The position numbers and the translations under genes are program-made. Shown one piece after another: positions 8,933 through 17,792 of a DNA stretch of 64,000 nucleotides (positions within the stretch are counted from its first letter, which is position 1; each line of letters starts with the position of its first letter). The notes beneath the pieces were generated by a model. It did not search any database and was not told the DNA's origin. It was given only the letters and a program-made list of their open reading frames with translations. Source of the stretch: Clostridiales bacterium CHKCI006 (GTDB lineage Bacteria > Bacillota_I > Bacilli_A > Erysipelotrichales > Coprobacillaceae); contig FCNA01000124.1 of NCBI GenBank assembly GCA_900018345.1, forward strand, positions 17,939 to 81,938, written 5' to 3'.

Positions 8933-9532
8933 ATGAGTCATAGAATTATTACGATTTCCAGAGAATATGGTTCTGGCGGTCGTCTAATCGCTCAGAAAGT
9001 TGCGGAAGCCTTAAGTCTAGTTTATTATGATAATGAGATCATCGATATGGCAGCGGCCGAAATGGGATATGACGTAGAAACCATTCGACGCGCTTCGGAA
9101 ACCAAAAGTTCCGGTTTTCTTTACAATTTGACTTCAACGACTTTCGAATTACCATTAAATGATAAGGTCTTTGGGATGCAGTCGAAGATCATTCGTCATT
9201 TGGCCTTAAATGACCCTTGTATCATCGTCAATGGATGCGGTGACTATATTCTGGAAGATTATCCGGATGTCTTACGCGTCTTCATTCATGCCCCTCTGGC
9301 TTCGCGTGTTCGCCGCGTCGTGGAAGAATATAAGGAAGAACACGATGATCCAAAGAAAGCGGTTCAGAAACAGGACAAACGCCGTTCGAGTTACTATAAC
9401 TACTACACCACCAATAAGTGGGGAAATCTGAAAAATTACGATTTAGTTATCAACAGCGATATCGGTATTGATGTATGTACCAACATGATCGTGGAAATGT
9501 ATCGCAATGCAGTGAAACGCTCAAATGATTAA
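8933..9532 (+). CDS. Cytidylate-kinase-like family protein
   Basis: A 199-residue P-loop protein of the CMK-like group (Pfam cytidylate kinase-like 2). The P-loop region is ITISREYGSGGRLIAQKVAEAL, in which GSGGR replaces GxxxxGKS, as is usual for this group. A LID-like segment is rich in Arg and Lys (KQDKRRSSYYNYYT, about 145-160). GGGAGGA lies upstream of the ATG. It stands alone with its own terminator. Members are often of unconfirmed substrate, so a nucleotide kinase role is an inference. Confidence 0.85.
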   Translation: MSHRIITISREYGSGGRLIAQKVAEALSLVYYDNEIIDMAAAEMGYDVETIRRASETKSSGFLYNLTSTTFELPLNDKVFGMQSKIIRHLALNDPCIIVNGCGDYILEDYPDVLRVFIHAPLASRVRRVVEEYKEEHDDPKKAVQKQDKRRSSYYNYYTTNKWGNLKNYDLVINSDIGIDVCTNMIVEMYRNAVKRSND

Positions 9533-9562
9533 AAAAGCGGGTGAGAAACATCACCCGTTTTC
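9533..9562. terminator. Bidirectional terminator between convergent genes
   Basis: CGGGTGA (9538-9544) and TCACCCG (9551-9557) form the stem. It has A-rich sequence on the left and TTTTCTTT on the right, so it can stop both the kinase-like gene and the AI-2E permease gene, whose stop lies in the right arm. Confidence 0.8.
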
Positions 9563-10672
9563 TTTATGTAAAGCTTCTTTTTTCTGAATGCGTCGATGCA
9601 CCGCCCGTTTACCCAACTCATATAAAATGGAAAAAATAGGTAATCCTAAAACCATTCCGATCAAGCCAAACATGCCCCCGCAAATCGTCACGGCAAATAA
9701 AACATAGATTGGCGGTAAACCAACAGAGTTGCCGACAACCTGTGGATAGATCAAATGAGACTCAAACTGCTGTAAGAGCGTACCGAAGATGACAAAAAAG
9801 ATGGCCTGCATCGGACTGGAAAAGACCATCAAAATCGCACAGATGGCAGTTCCAATAATAGGCCCGAAGATAGGAATCACATTCGTACAACCAATCAAAA
9901 CAGCATTGATCGTCGGATTAGGGAAACGAAAGATCAAACAGCCGATGTAACACAAGACACCGATGATCAAGGCTTCCAGCAATTGTCCACTGACAAAGTT
10001 AGAAAAGGTGGTATAGATCAAATCCACCATCTCCCGCAGCGTGGTATTCACTTTTTTGGAGAACAGCGCCTGACTCAATAAGCTGCACTGACGCAGCACC
10101 TTGGACTTGGCTAATAAAATGTAGATAGAAATGATCAGGCCTAAAACAATATTGGTAATTTCTGAGATGAAATTACGCACGACACCGATAGCATCCGGCA
10201 GTCTAGCCAGAATGTAATCGACCGCCTGGTTGACATAAACATTTAAGTTTTGAATCAGGGTCTCCTGAACATCACTTGAGATATTAAAATAGTCCATGAT
10301 CTCACGAATCAATGATTCAGCACTCTCCATATCGGTTGGGAAGCGCATCACTAAGCTTTTGATATTATCCACAATCTGAGGAGACACAATCAAAACGATG
10401 ATCGTGATGGCCAAAAGAACACATAATAATGACAGAACGAGCGAAAAAACCTTTTTCCCGGGAAATTTCTTCAAAAAAAACTGCATTGGCAGATTCAATA
10501 GAAACGCAAAGACGACTCCCAGCAAAAGCGGCTGGATCACTCTGAAGAAGACCATGAGCACCCGCATGACCATATCCAGTTTCCATACCAGAAAAACAGC
10601 CAGCGCAATCATGCCCAGAATCATCAGCAGATCTTTGATCGTCATCTCGCGAAGTTTCACATTCCAGTTCAT
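9551..10672 (-). CDS. AI-2E family transporter (PF01594)
   Basis: A 373-residue multi-pass membrane protein with about seven to eight hydrophobic segments. Its first helices are near residues 12-50 and 62-95, followed by a long polar stretch, then a membrane bundle. Family hallmarks are visible in IFRFPNPTINAVLIGCTNVIPIFGPIIG (split by polar turns) and PQVVGNSVGLPPIYVLFAV near the C-terminus. The family includes Na+/H+ antiporters as well as the AI-2 exporter TqsA, so the substrate is open. AGAAGGTGA precedes the ATG. It has no operon partner. Confidence 0.88.
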   Translation of the reverse strand: MNWNVKLREMTIKDLLMILGMIALAVFLVWKLDMVMRVLMVFFRVIQPLLLGVVFAFLLNLPMQFFLKKFPGKKVFSLVLSLLCVLLAITIIVLIVSPQIVDNIKSLVMRFPTDMESAESLIREIMDYFNISSDVQETLIQNLNVYVNQAVDYILARLPDAIGVVRNFISEITNIVLGLIISIYILLAKSKVLRQCSLLSQALFSKKVNTTLREMVDLIYTTFSNFVSGQLLEALIIGVLCYIGCLIFRFPNPTINAVLIGCTNVIPIFGPIIGTAICAILMVFSSPMQAIFFVIFGTLLQQFESHLIYPQVVGNSVGLPPIYVLFAVTICGGMFGLIGMVLGLPIFSILYELGKRAVHRRIQKKEALHKENG

Positions 10673-10795
10673 ACTATCACCTTCTTCATTATTGTACTAG
10701 ATTTACAGAGCAAAAGGTACCTTTTTGATAAAAAAATACGTTTTACTTAGATATTATGTTATAATCGACGGTGAAACCAGAAGGAGGAAAAAAAC

Positions 10796-11623
10796 ATGCA
10801 AATCAAATATTTGGGAACCGCTGCTGCTGAAGCCATTCCGGCGCTCTTTTGTCATTGTGCTATCTGTGAACAGGCACGTCAAAAAAAGGGCAAAGAGATC
10901 CGGGCGCGGACAAATGTGCTGATCGACGAGCTGATGATTGATTTTTCACCGGACGCTTTCTATAATATGGTCCGCTATGATCTGGATTACGGGAAACTGG
11001 AGCATTTGTTGATAACGCATAGCCATGTCGACCATTTTGACGCTGCCGAACTGGTCATGCGCAACCCTGGTGTGTATAGCAATGGACTGGGTAACCGGGT
11101 GTTGCACCTTTACGGTAATGCCATGGTAGGCAAGGTTTTTAAAAAGATCAGTGAAATAGATAATCAAGGGCAGGCCATTGCCGGCATACAGTTTCATGAA
11201 TTAACCTATGGCGTGCCTGTTCGCTGTGGCAGCTTTACAGTGACTGCTTTAAAAGCCAACCATAAACCCGATGAAGATGCCATGATCTATCTGCTTGAAA
11301 AAGAAGGCAAACATGTCCTCTATGCCCATGATACCGGTGAGCTCGATCCTTCCGTCTATGCATATCTGAAGCAGCAGCACATTACGTTGGATTTTGTGAG
11401 TCTGGATTGTACCTGCGGCAAATTAAATTGTCGGGACGGGCATATGGGATTTGAAAACATGTTGAAGGTGCGTGACCGACTCAAGCCTTATTTCAAAACT
11501 AACACCACCGTGGCTGTCAGCCACTTTTCTCATAACGGTAAGCTCAGCCATAGTGAGCTCGAAAGCATATGTCAAAAGCATGGGATCGCACCGACCTATG
11601 ATGGCATCGTCTTTGCGATCTAA
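10796..11623 (+). CDS. MBL-fold metal-dependent hydrolase (PhnP-like)
   Basis: A 275-residue metallo-beta-lactamase-fold hydrolase. The metal motif THSHVDHFD (about residues 77-85), a second His-containing strand (KANHKPDED), YAHDTGE (about 180) and a late VSHFSH (about 241-246) give the two-metal site. An early CHCAICEQAR cysteine pair resembles the zinc hook seen in PhnP-like phosphodiesterases. A cyclic phosphodiesterase role would fit but is not proven. AGGAGG lies 7 bases before the ATG, and a TATAAT sits at 10760-10765. Confidence 0.87.
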   Translation: MQIKYLGTAAAEAIPALFCHCAICEQARQKKGKEIRARTNVLIDELMIDFSPDAFYNMVRYDLDYGKLEHLLITHSHVDHFDAAELVMRNPGVYSNGLGNRVLHLYGNAMVGKVFKKISEIDNQGQAIAGIQFHELTYGVPVRCGSFTVTALKANHKPDEDAMIYLLEKEGKHVLYAHDTGELDPSVYAYLKQQHITLDFVSLDCTCGKLNCRDGHMGFENMLKVRDRLKPYFKTNTTVAVSHFSHNGKLSHSELESICQKHGIAPTYDGIVFAI

Positions 11624-11630
11624 GCAAAAC

Positions 11631-11664
11631 AAACCAGCAAGGCGAAATCATGCTGGTTTCTTTT
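11631..11664 (+). terminator. Terminator of the MBL hydrolase gene
   Basis: AAACCAGCA (11631-11639) pairs with TGCTGGTTT (11651-11659), followed by CTTTTC. Confidence 0.8.
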
Positions 11665-11809
11665 CGTTGCTAAATCCGCTCATGAATGCCGTGCTTGTTT
11701 CTATACCAAAAGAGAATGCTAGTTGCCAAGAATATTTTTAGTTTTTGAAAAAACATCAAGCCAATCATTAGCCAGCACTATAATAAAGAAAACAAAGGAG
11801 TTGAGTGTT

Positions 11810-12766
11810 ATGCATATTTTATCTTTATTTGAAATGGATGCGGTGCATCAGCAGGCGCTAGAAGCCCTGGCACCTCAGGCGCAGTGGCGCTATACAACAT
11901 CTGATCGTCTAGAAGAGCCAGATCTTGACTGGGCCGATATCATCTTAGGAAATCCGCCTGTCTCCCTCTTACATGGACAGGAAAATTTAAAACTTATCTG
12001 CCTCAATTCAGCGGGAAGCGATGCTTATGTCAAACAGGGACGGCTGCACCCCAAGACTCTGCTGACGAATGCTTCCGGTGCCTATGGACAGGCGATCGCC
12101 GAATACGTCCTCAGCTATATCCTCTATTTTTATAAGAATCTGCATCTTTACACCGCCAATCAGCGCCAGCATCGCTGGCAGTATGAAGGCCGGATCGAAA
12201 GCCTGCAAGGCAAAAAAGTGCTGATTGTAGGGGCCGGGGATATTGGTTCACATGTCGCTAAACTGTTAGCGCCATTAGGAACGATCAACCTTGGGATCAG
12301 AAGAACGGCCCGTCCGCTGCCTGCTTATTTTCAGTCTTCCCATACGCTATCCGAGCTTGATGAACTTTTGCCTGACGCTGATATCGTTGTGCTGTCCTTA
12401 CCGCAATCCGACAAGACACAGCATCTTTTCGATATGAAACGTTTGAAAGAAATGAAAAAAGACGCCATACTGATCAATGTCGGTCGAGGCAGTGCCATCG
12501 TCACCGAAGATCTCTATGCCGTCATGAAAGAAGGGCATCTCAAGGCCGCCGCTTTGGATGTCGTTGATCCTGAGCCGCTCCCTCAAAATGACCCCTTATG
12601 GAATCTGGATAATCTCCTGCTGACACCGCACTGCACGGGCGGCTACAGCCTCGCACAGACTTATGAAAAAGTCTATCAGATCATTTATCAGAACTTGAAA
12701 GCTTACCTGGCCGCTGAACCTTTAACGAATCTTGTCGATCCGCAAACCGGTTATCGGCAGGGCTAA
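11810..12766 (+). CDS. D-2-hydroxyacid dehydrogenase
   Basis: NAD(P)-dependent dehydrogenase of the D-isomer family, 318 residues. The Rossmann motif is VLIVGAGDIGSHVA (about residues 140-153). Catalytic residues are the Arg in LINVGRGSAIV (about 225), a Glu in VVDPEPLP (about 254) and His in LTPHCTGG (about 273). The start at 11810 is chosen because AAAGGAG (11794-11800) precedes it; a longer frame from 11723 lacks a ribosome site. TATAAT at 11779-11784 is its likely -10. Its stop overlaps the opposing DUF2974 gene by 4 bases. Substrate unknown. Confidence 0.9.
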   Translation: MHILSLFEMDAVHQQALEALAPQAQWRYTTSDRLEEPDLDWADIILGNPPVSLLHGQENLKLICLNSAGSDAYVKQGRLHPKTLLTNASGAYGQAIAEYVLSYILYFYKNLHLYTANQRQHRWQYEGRIESLQGKKVLIVGAGDIGSHVAKLLAPLGTINLGIRRTARPLPAYFQSSHTLSELDELLPDADIVVLSLPQSDKTQHLFDMKRLKEMKKDAILINVGRGSAIVTEDLYAVMKEGHLKAAALDVVDPEPLPQNDPLWNLDNLLLTPHCTGGYSLAQTYEKVYQIIYQNLKAYLAAEPLTNLVDPQTGYRQG

Positions 12767-13923
12767 GCCTTCGCTTTCTTCGATTCATCCCACATGATCT
12801 GCAAAGCCTGAACTAAATTTTTACGCACAGCCGGCGAAAGCTGGCTGATTTCTTTTAAGGCAGCCAGATAATGTTTGAACGAAAGCCGTGATAACTCACT
12901 GAATGTCTTCAGACCAAGATCATCAAAAAGCTTAAACAGCGCCTCAATGAAGGCCTCTTTTTCAGCTAACTCGAGATTTTCCAAAAAAGCATAGACTTTG
13001 ATGGCAAAAGCGACGCTCTCATCCGACAGCTCATCACTGGCAAAACCAAAGGGGCTGACCTCCCAGCAATATAGAGAATGCTGGCTCATCCCTCTCGCAA
13101 AACTATGCACGACCTCATAGGGTTCCTCATGTCCTAAGACGATCCCAAAAAAGGCGTAATGGGGTACATAGCTGCGTATCCGTCCGAGCATGGTTCGATA
13201 AGCGGATTCCTTTAAAATGTCTTCCTGAAAACCAGGACCGTCATAACTATAAACCTGAACAATTTGCTTCTGATGATCAGCGGCATAAATCGCTGCGTAC
13301 ATCGCCAGGTTTCCCCCTTTCGAATGCCCGCAAAGACGAACGGGGCGTCCCTGACGCATGGATGCGTAGGCTTTAAGGCGCGCATAGCGATGCATGCCTA
13401 ACAGCGGATTCGCTAAACAGCTTGAAAGGCTGACAGGCGGCATCGTGTTTAAGACTTCCTCTAAGTATTGTAAAGCTGAGGCCTGACTAGGCACTTCGCG
13501 ATACAAAAGCATTTGAAAATCCTCATGCCAGCCAAGCAACGTATCATCCGTGCCACGGTAAGCCAGCACCAGCGACTCATCCTCCAAAACAAAAGTCACA
13601 GCGGCAAACTGTTTGATCAGTTCCGAATCCGAATCATTGCGATAGAAGCATAAGCGCAGCTTGCCATAGCGTTTAGACGGACCGGCCAGCCTTAACAGCT
13701 CGGCTCCCTGGCTATCCAGACTAGAGGTCATCACTCGCCCTCTTTCCTGATAAAGTTGAGCGACTCTTTCCAGACTGATCATTTCTGCTCCTCGATCCAC
13801 CAGGCCATCCAAAGGTAAATAGGCCAAAGCCGCCAAGACGAGATAGTCCACTTCCTGATAAGGAAAATGCTGCATATCCAGATCCTGGCGCCAGTAAACA
13901 TAATCATATAAGGTTGCTTCCAT
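12763..13923 (-). CDS. DUF2974 (Mbeg1-like) alpha/beta-hydrolase
   Basis: A 386-residue protein of the DUF2974/Mbeg1-like lipase group. The core is LVLAYRGTDDTLLGWHEDF (about residues 125-143) followed by the nucleophile elbow CGHSKGGNLAMYAA (Ser about 200). The next segment YSYDGPGF supplies the Asp, and a His lies further on. No signal peptide is seen, so it is probably cytosolic. I chose the ATG at 13923, with GAGGTGA just upstream, over an in-frame ATG at 13941. It faces the dehydrogenase gene and overlaps it by 4 bases. The natural substrate is not known. Confidence 0.86.
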   Translation of the reverse strand: MEATLYDYVYWRQDLDMQHFPYQEVDYLVLAALAYLPLDGLVDRGAEMISLERVAQLYQERGRVMTSSLDSQGAELLRLAGPSKRYGKLRLCFYRNDSDSELIKQFAAVTFVLEDESLVLAYRGTDDTLLGWHEDFQMLLYREVPSQASALQYLEEVLNTMPPVSLSSCLANPLLGMHRYARLKAYASMRQGRPVRLCGHSKGGNLAMYAAIYAADHQKQIVQVYSYDGPGFQEDILKESAYRTMLGRIRSYVPHYAFFGIVLGHEEPYEVVHSFARGMSQHSLYCWEVSPFGFASDELSDESVAFAIKVYAFLENLELAEKEAFIEALFKLFDDLGLKTFSELSRLSFKHYLAALKEISQLSPAVRKNLVQALQIMWDESKKAKA

Positions 13924-13989
13924 CCTGATCACCTCAATCACTGTTCATCTTACCTCAGTCAGGAGAGCTTGTCAAATGATGCGCGAATA

Positions 13990-14020
13990 AAAAAACATCC
14001 GGATCATCTGATCCGGATGA
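13990..14020 (-). terminator. Terminator of the parA-parB operon
   Basis: CATCCGGATCA (13996-14006) and TGATCCGGATG (14009-14019) form an 11-bp stem with a 2-base loop, followed by six or more T on the minus strand. Confidence 0.88.
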
Positions 14021-14021
14021 G

Positions 14022-14894
14022 TTATTCTTCAATCACACCCATGATCTCTAAAATACGGTTGAGATCATCCTGATTGGTATATTTAATAATGATCTTGTTG
14101 TCTTCGACCTTGGTCTTGGCGCGATATTTACGCCGAATCAGTCCTTCGACATAAGTATAATGCGGATCCTTAGGCGGTTTCGGTTTATTCTTCTTTTGAA
14201 CCTGCAACTGGATTCCTTTGACCAGATTCTCCACATCACGTACGCTGAGCTGCTCCTCAATGGCACGGTTGGCCAGCTTTAAGGCCTGCTCCTCGGACAG
14301 CGTGATCAGCGGGCGCACATGCCCCATACTGAGCTTGCCAGCCAAAACGGCATTCTGAATCTTCTCAGGAAGATTTAATAAACGCAGCGTATTGGCCACA
14401 TGCGTACGCGATTTGCCGATCCTTCCGGCCAGCTGTTCCTGTGTTAAGGACAGTTCATCCATCATATGTTTATAGGCTTGCGCTTCTTCGATAGCATTCA
14501 GATCCTCGCGCTGAATGTTTTCTAAAAGCGCAATTTCGAGCATCTGCGCATCCGTAAAATCGACAAAAATCGCTGGAATCGTCTTCAGACCGGCCAGCTT
14601 ACTGGCTCTGACACGACGCTCACCGGCAACGATCTCATACCCCTGAACTGAGGATTTCTTTAAGATGACGGGCTGAAAGACCCCGTGCTGAGCAATCGAA
14701 GCCGCCAGTTCAGAGAGTTTCTCGTCATCAAAGACACGGCGAGGCTGATGCGGATTCGGACGAATTTCATCCAGGTTCACTTCCGTTGCGTTTTGTTTGG
14801 TCGAATTATTTTCAATATCGTCCAGAACCGTCTGCAGATCGCCGCCAAACAGTTCATTTAAACCTTTACTTAAACGTTTTTTACTCGTGCTCAT
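14022..14894 (-). CDS. parB: ParB/Spo0J chromosome partitioning protein
   Basis: Centromere-binding CTPase clamp, 290 residues. The ParB/Srx domain shows RPNPHQPRRVFDDEKL (about residues 45-60) and the CTP-binding box IVAGERRVRASKLAG (about 88-102). The HTH region is LTQEQLAGRIGKSRTHVANTLRLL (about 148-171, split by turns), and a C-terminal dimerisation segment ends the protein. It overlaps parA by 14 bp. No 16-bp parS palindrome was noticed in the window. The pair is not next to dnaA or rsmG here, unlike the arrangement in many Firmicutes. Confidence 0.95.
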   Translation of the reverse strand: MSTSKKRLSKGLNELFGGDLQTVLDDIENNSTKQNATEVNLDEIRPNPHQPRRVFDDEKLSELAASIAQHGVFQPVILKKSSVQGYEIVAGERRVRASKLAGLKTIPAIFVDFTDAQMLEIALLENIQREDLNAIEEAQAYKHMMDELSLTQEQLAGRIGKSRTHVANTLRLLNLPEKIQNAVLAGKLSMGHVRPLITLSEEQALKLANRAIEEQLSVRDVENLVKGIQLQVQKKNKPKPPKDPHYTYVEGLIRRKYRAKTKVEDNKIIIKYTNQDDLNRILEIMGVIEE

Positions 14895-15654
14895 TACGGT
14901 AAATCACTTCCTTCGCTAATTGGGCATAGGCCTTTGCCCCTTCTGAACGATTATCATAATCAAAAATCGATAGACCGGCGGATGGCGCCTCACTCAATTT
15001 GATATTGCGTGGAATGAAGGTCCGGTAGACCTTCTCCTTAAAATACTTCCGTACTTCCTGAGAGACTTCTACCCCCAGATTCGTTCTTTGATCCAGCATG
15101 GTCAGCAGCACACCCTCGATGGAGAGATTCGGATTAAAGACACGCTGGGTCAAACGAATCGTACTCAGTAACTGAGTGAGTCCCTCCAGGGCATAATACT
15201 CACATTGTACCGGGATAATCACCGTATCACTGGCCGTCAGGGCATTGGTATTCAAGAGGCCCAGTGACGGCGGACAATCAATAATAATATAATCATACTG
15301 GTCACGAACTGGATCGAGCTGCTCTTTCAGACGCCTTTCCCGCCCATTACGTACTTCGGCAAGTTCCAGATCAGCCCCGGCCAGATCAATAGAAGAAGGA
15401 ACGACATCTAAATGATCGATACTGCTTTTGAGAATGACCGTCTCAATCGGATCCTGGTTAACGATCACATCATAGACCGTCGCCTGAAGATTCAAACGGT
15501 TCACACCGATCCCCTGTGTTGCGTTTGCCTGCGGATCAATATCAATCAACAGCACCCGGCGATCAAGATATGCCAAGGCAGCCGCCAAATTGACACTGGT
15601 CGTCGTCTTGCCAACGCCTCCTTTTTGATTTGTAACTGATATCACTTTTCCCAT
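14881..15654 (-). CDS. parA: ParA/Soj chromosome partitioning ATPase
   Basis: Deviant-Walker ATPase of 257 residues that works with ParB in origin segregation. The deviant Walker A KGGVGKTTTSVNLA (about residues 11-24), A' motif VLLIDIDPQANAT (about 35-47) and Walker B YIIIDCPPSLG (about 117-127) are complete. It has the short N-terminus of chromosomal Soj rather than the HTH of plasmid P1-type ParA. It is translated with parB, and the upstream HAD gene ends about 20 bases before it. Confidence 0.95.
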   Translation of the reverse strand: MGKVISVTNQKGGVGKTTTSVNLAAALAYLDRRVLLIDIDPQANATQGIGVNRLNLQATVYDVIVNQDPIETVILKSSIDHLDVVPSSIDLAGADLELAEVRNGRERRLKEQLDPVRDQYDYIIIDCPPSLGLLNTNALTASDTVIIPVQCEYYALEGLTQLLSTIRLTQRVFNPNLSIEGVLLTMLDQRTNLGVEVSQEVRKYFKEKVYRTFIPRNIKLSEAPSAGLSIFDYDNRSEGAKAYAQLAKEVIYRNEHE

Positions 15655-15673
15655 TCCTATCCTTCTTTCTATC

Positions 15674-16495
15674 CTATTCTAACCAATGTTGTTTTAAATA
15701 AAGGGCCACCCCATCTTCATCATGATGACCGATGATTCCAGTTGCCTGCTGTTTCAAAAGGTCATGCGCATTGGACAATGCATAGCCCTCATCACTGGCC
15801 GCAAATAAACTCAGATCATTCAAAGAGTCCCCAAAACTGACGACCCGCTCAAACCCGTATCGATCTTTTAAATAACATACGCCATTTTGTTTACTGGCAC
15901 TTTTCGGCATGATCTCCAGCCAGTATTCCCCTGGACGATCGATCTCTTCACTGAAAACAACCTGAATCTGTTTTTCATCTTTAAAGCGCCTATATAAAGG
16001 AGAAAGCGCTGCCTGCGTCCCCATCATGGTCAGATAGAAGATCCGGCCATGATATAATTCATCAAAGGAAGCAACCTGAAAAAAGCGGGTATCCCCCTGA
16101 CGGCTGGCCAGATAAGCCGCAATAGGCGCAGTCGTTGTCTGCCAGCTGACCTGTTCTTTGTGATCGACGACCCGATAAACTAGAGGAGAGATCCCACTTT
16201 CACGTATCCAGTCCAAATAACGTCGCGCTTCTTCCTGTTCAAAGAATTCCCAATGCAAGGCCACCTTATCCTCTGTGTCATAAATCAAAGCCCCATTATA
16301 TAAGATCACAGGATAAGCCAAGTTGAGTGGTTCCAGCATTTTCTGACAGGAATGATAAGAACGCGCTGTTGCAATGGTGAAGGCCATGCCATCATCGATC
16401 AGTTCATTGAGTATTTGGATTGAGCGACAAGAAATAACTTTATTCTTATTCAGAAGTGTACCATCCAGATCACTGACATATAAAGTTTTTCCCAT
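15674..16495 (-). CDS. Cof-type HAD hydrolase
   Basis: A 273-residue HAD IIB phosphatase. Motif I is VSDLDGTLLNKN (about residues 7-18), motif II TIATARSY (about 39), the Lys of motif III is in PKSASKQNGVCYL (about 196-208), and motif IV is SFGDSLNDLSLF (about 218-229). The C2-type cap lies between. Such enzymes act on sugar phosphates or flavin and pyridoxal phosphates; which applies here is unknown. It is upstream of parA in the same direction, with a 19-base gap, and so may share its transcript. Confidence 0.9.
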   Translation of the reverse strand: MGKTLYVSDLDGTLLNKNKVISCRSIQILNELIDDGMAFTIATARSYHSCQKMLEPLNLAYPVILYNGALIYDTEDKVALHWEFFEQEEARRYLDWIRESGISPLVYRVVDHKEQVSWQTTTAPIAAYLASRQGDTRFFQVASFDELYHGRIFYLTMMGTQAALSPLYRRFKDEKQIQVVFSEEIDRPGEYWLEIMPKSASKQNGVCYLKDRYGFERVVSFGDSLNDLSLFAASDEGYALSNAHDLLKQQATGIIGHHDEDGVALYLKQHWLE

Positions 16496-16590
16496 CCCTG
16501 TTCGCTCCTTTTCCTTAGCATATTTTCATTATATCAGATATTTTTAAGATGTGTAGAGGAAAGCCGCGCTTTCATTTTATTTTTTCAGGC

Positions 16591-16622
16591 AAAAAAGAGT
16601 CCAGCTTAGAGGCTCTGACTCC
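16591..16622 (-). terminator. Terminator of the membrane methyltransferase-like gene
   Basis: GAGTC (16597-16601) pairs with GACTC (16617-16621); six T follow on the minus strand. The stop codon at 16606 lies in the loop. Confidence 0.65.
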
Positions 16623-17664
16623 TTTTACGTGCCACCACATAGAAGTGATGTGTCTTGACAGCAAAATAGCCTTTATTTTGAATCAGCTGCGAAATGACAT
16701 TCAAGACATTCGCATAGTTTTCGATATGATCGAGATTGATCTTAGAATTGGCTTTCAGATAATGCACAAAGGCCCCTAAGGTCAAAAAGCGCATCTCGCT
16801 GCGGCTTTCACGCCGATCCAGCAAGAGGTAGTTCAGCTTGCGCAAGGATTCACTGAGGATCTGCATGTTCCAGATATTTTTAGCCTGGAAAGGACTCGAC
16901 ATGGTCGTCAGCTCCTGCATATTCTCTGATCCCAGCTGATGAGCGATAAAGATCCCATCTTCTTTTAAAACACGTCCCACTTCCTCCGGTTTGAAATTCG
17001 TATTATAACAAACTAGTAGATCCAGACGTCCATCTTTGAATGGATAACGCTTGTCTGAAGTTAAGCCGGTTACCCGTACTTTCGTATCAGCAAAGCGCTG
17101 CTTGGCTTCTTCCAGCTTCTCATCGACCAGAAAAGCCACCTGGGAATAATGTTTCATTTTTTCCATGAAGACACCGCCATCGCGGGAAAGACAAGCCATA
17201 TGATCTTCTTCCTGTACGTAACTATCGACCACTTCCAGAAAATCATAGTTGTCCTGCAGCTCGGTAATCTCCTCCGGATCAAAAGGCCGTTCGATCTCTT
17301 TTTTCAAACGTTCGACCACACCCTTGGCTTCGCCAATGCGTTTTTTGAAACGGAAGCGTCCATAGAAATGAAACACCCAGCCGGAAACAATATCAACAAC
17401 CACACCAATAGCCACAAAAAGCACCAGCAATAACAGACCATTGCCACTGAAAATAGAAATACCGCCAAATAAAAGAAAGCAGAACACCATCAGCATGACC
17501 GTGCTTTTCATGTTTTTATAAGTGTAACGCTGCTCAAAATCCAAAAAATATTTCAGATCCAGCCGTTTCATGGCCATCCGGCTATCCAATTCACCAAACA
17601 ATAAGCGCATCCCGACCATGATCAGGATGATCGATCCTAAAAGTCCCAATAACTCTGTACCCAT
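16606..17664 (-). CDS. Membrane-anchored methyltransferase-like protein
   Basis: A 352-residue protein with three hydrophobic N-terminal segments (about residues 4-22, 54-72 and 74-95) and a cytosolic remainder. The C-terminal half follows the second half of a class I SAM methyltransferase: KVRVTGLTSDKRYPFKDG, then LDLLVCYNTNFKPEEVGRVLKEDGIF, then IAHQLGSENMQEL. This resembles the motif IV to VI order. The glycine-rich SAM motif I expected near residue 165 is instead CLSRDGGVFMEKM and not a good match. A coiled-coil-like region (about 110-140) links the two parts. It may be an inactive or divergent membrane-bound methyltransferase; function unknown. Confidence 0.7.
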   Translation of the reverse strand: MGTELLGLLGSIILIMVGMRLLFGELDSRMAMKRLDLKYFLDFEQRYTYKNMKSTVMLMVFCFLLFGGISIFSGNGLLLLVLFVAIGVVVDIVSGWVFHFYGRFRFKKRIGEAKGVVERLKKEIERPFDPEEITELQDNYDFLEVVDSYVQEEDHMACLSRDGGVFMEKMKHYSQVAFLVDEKLEEAKQRFADTKVRVTGLTSDKRYPFKDGRLDLLVCYNTNFKPEEVGRVLKEDGIFIAHQLGSENMQELTTMSSPFQAKNIWNMQILSESLRKLNYLLLDRRESRSEMRFLTLGAFVHYLKANSKINLDHIENYANVLNVISQLIQNKGYFAVKTHHFYVVARKRSQSL

Positions 17665-17763
17665 CTTCTTTCAACTCCTAATTCATGACCCCTATTATAA
17701 CATAATCCCATCTAATCGCCTAATGATTTTACGAAATTCATACCGTCCCATGTCGATTTAGGG

Positions 17764-17790
17764 TATAATAGAAATGATCAGGAGGGATTG
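17764..17790 (+). promoter_or_regulatory. -10 element and ribosome site of the DUF3887 lipoprotein gene
   Basis: A perfect TATAAT (17764-17769) is followed by AGGAGGG about 10 bases before the ATG at 17793. No good -35 is visible. Confidence 0.55.
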
Positions 17791-17792
17791 AC

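Noticed and set aside
10720..10765. Full -35/-10 promoter for the MBL hydrolase
   Set aside because: Only TATAAT (10760-10765) is convincing; TTGATA (10725-10730) is 29 bases away and the better-placed TACGTT is a poor match.
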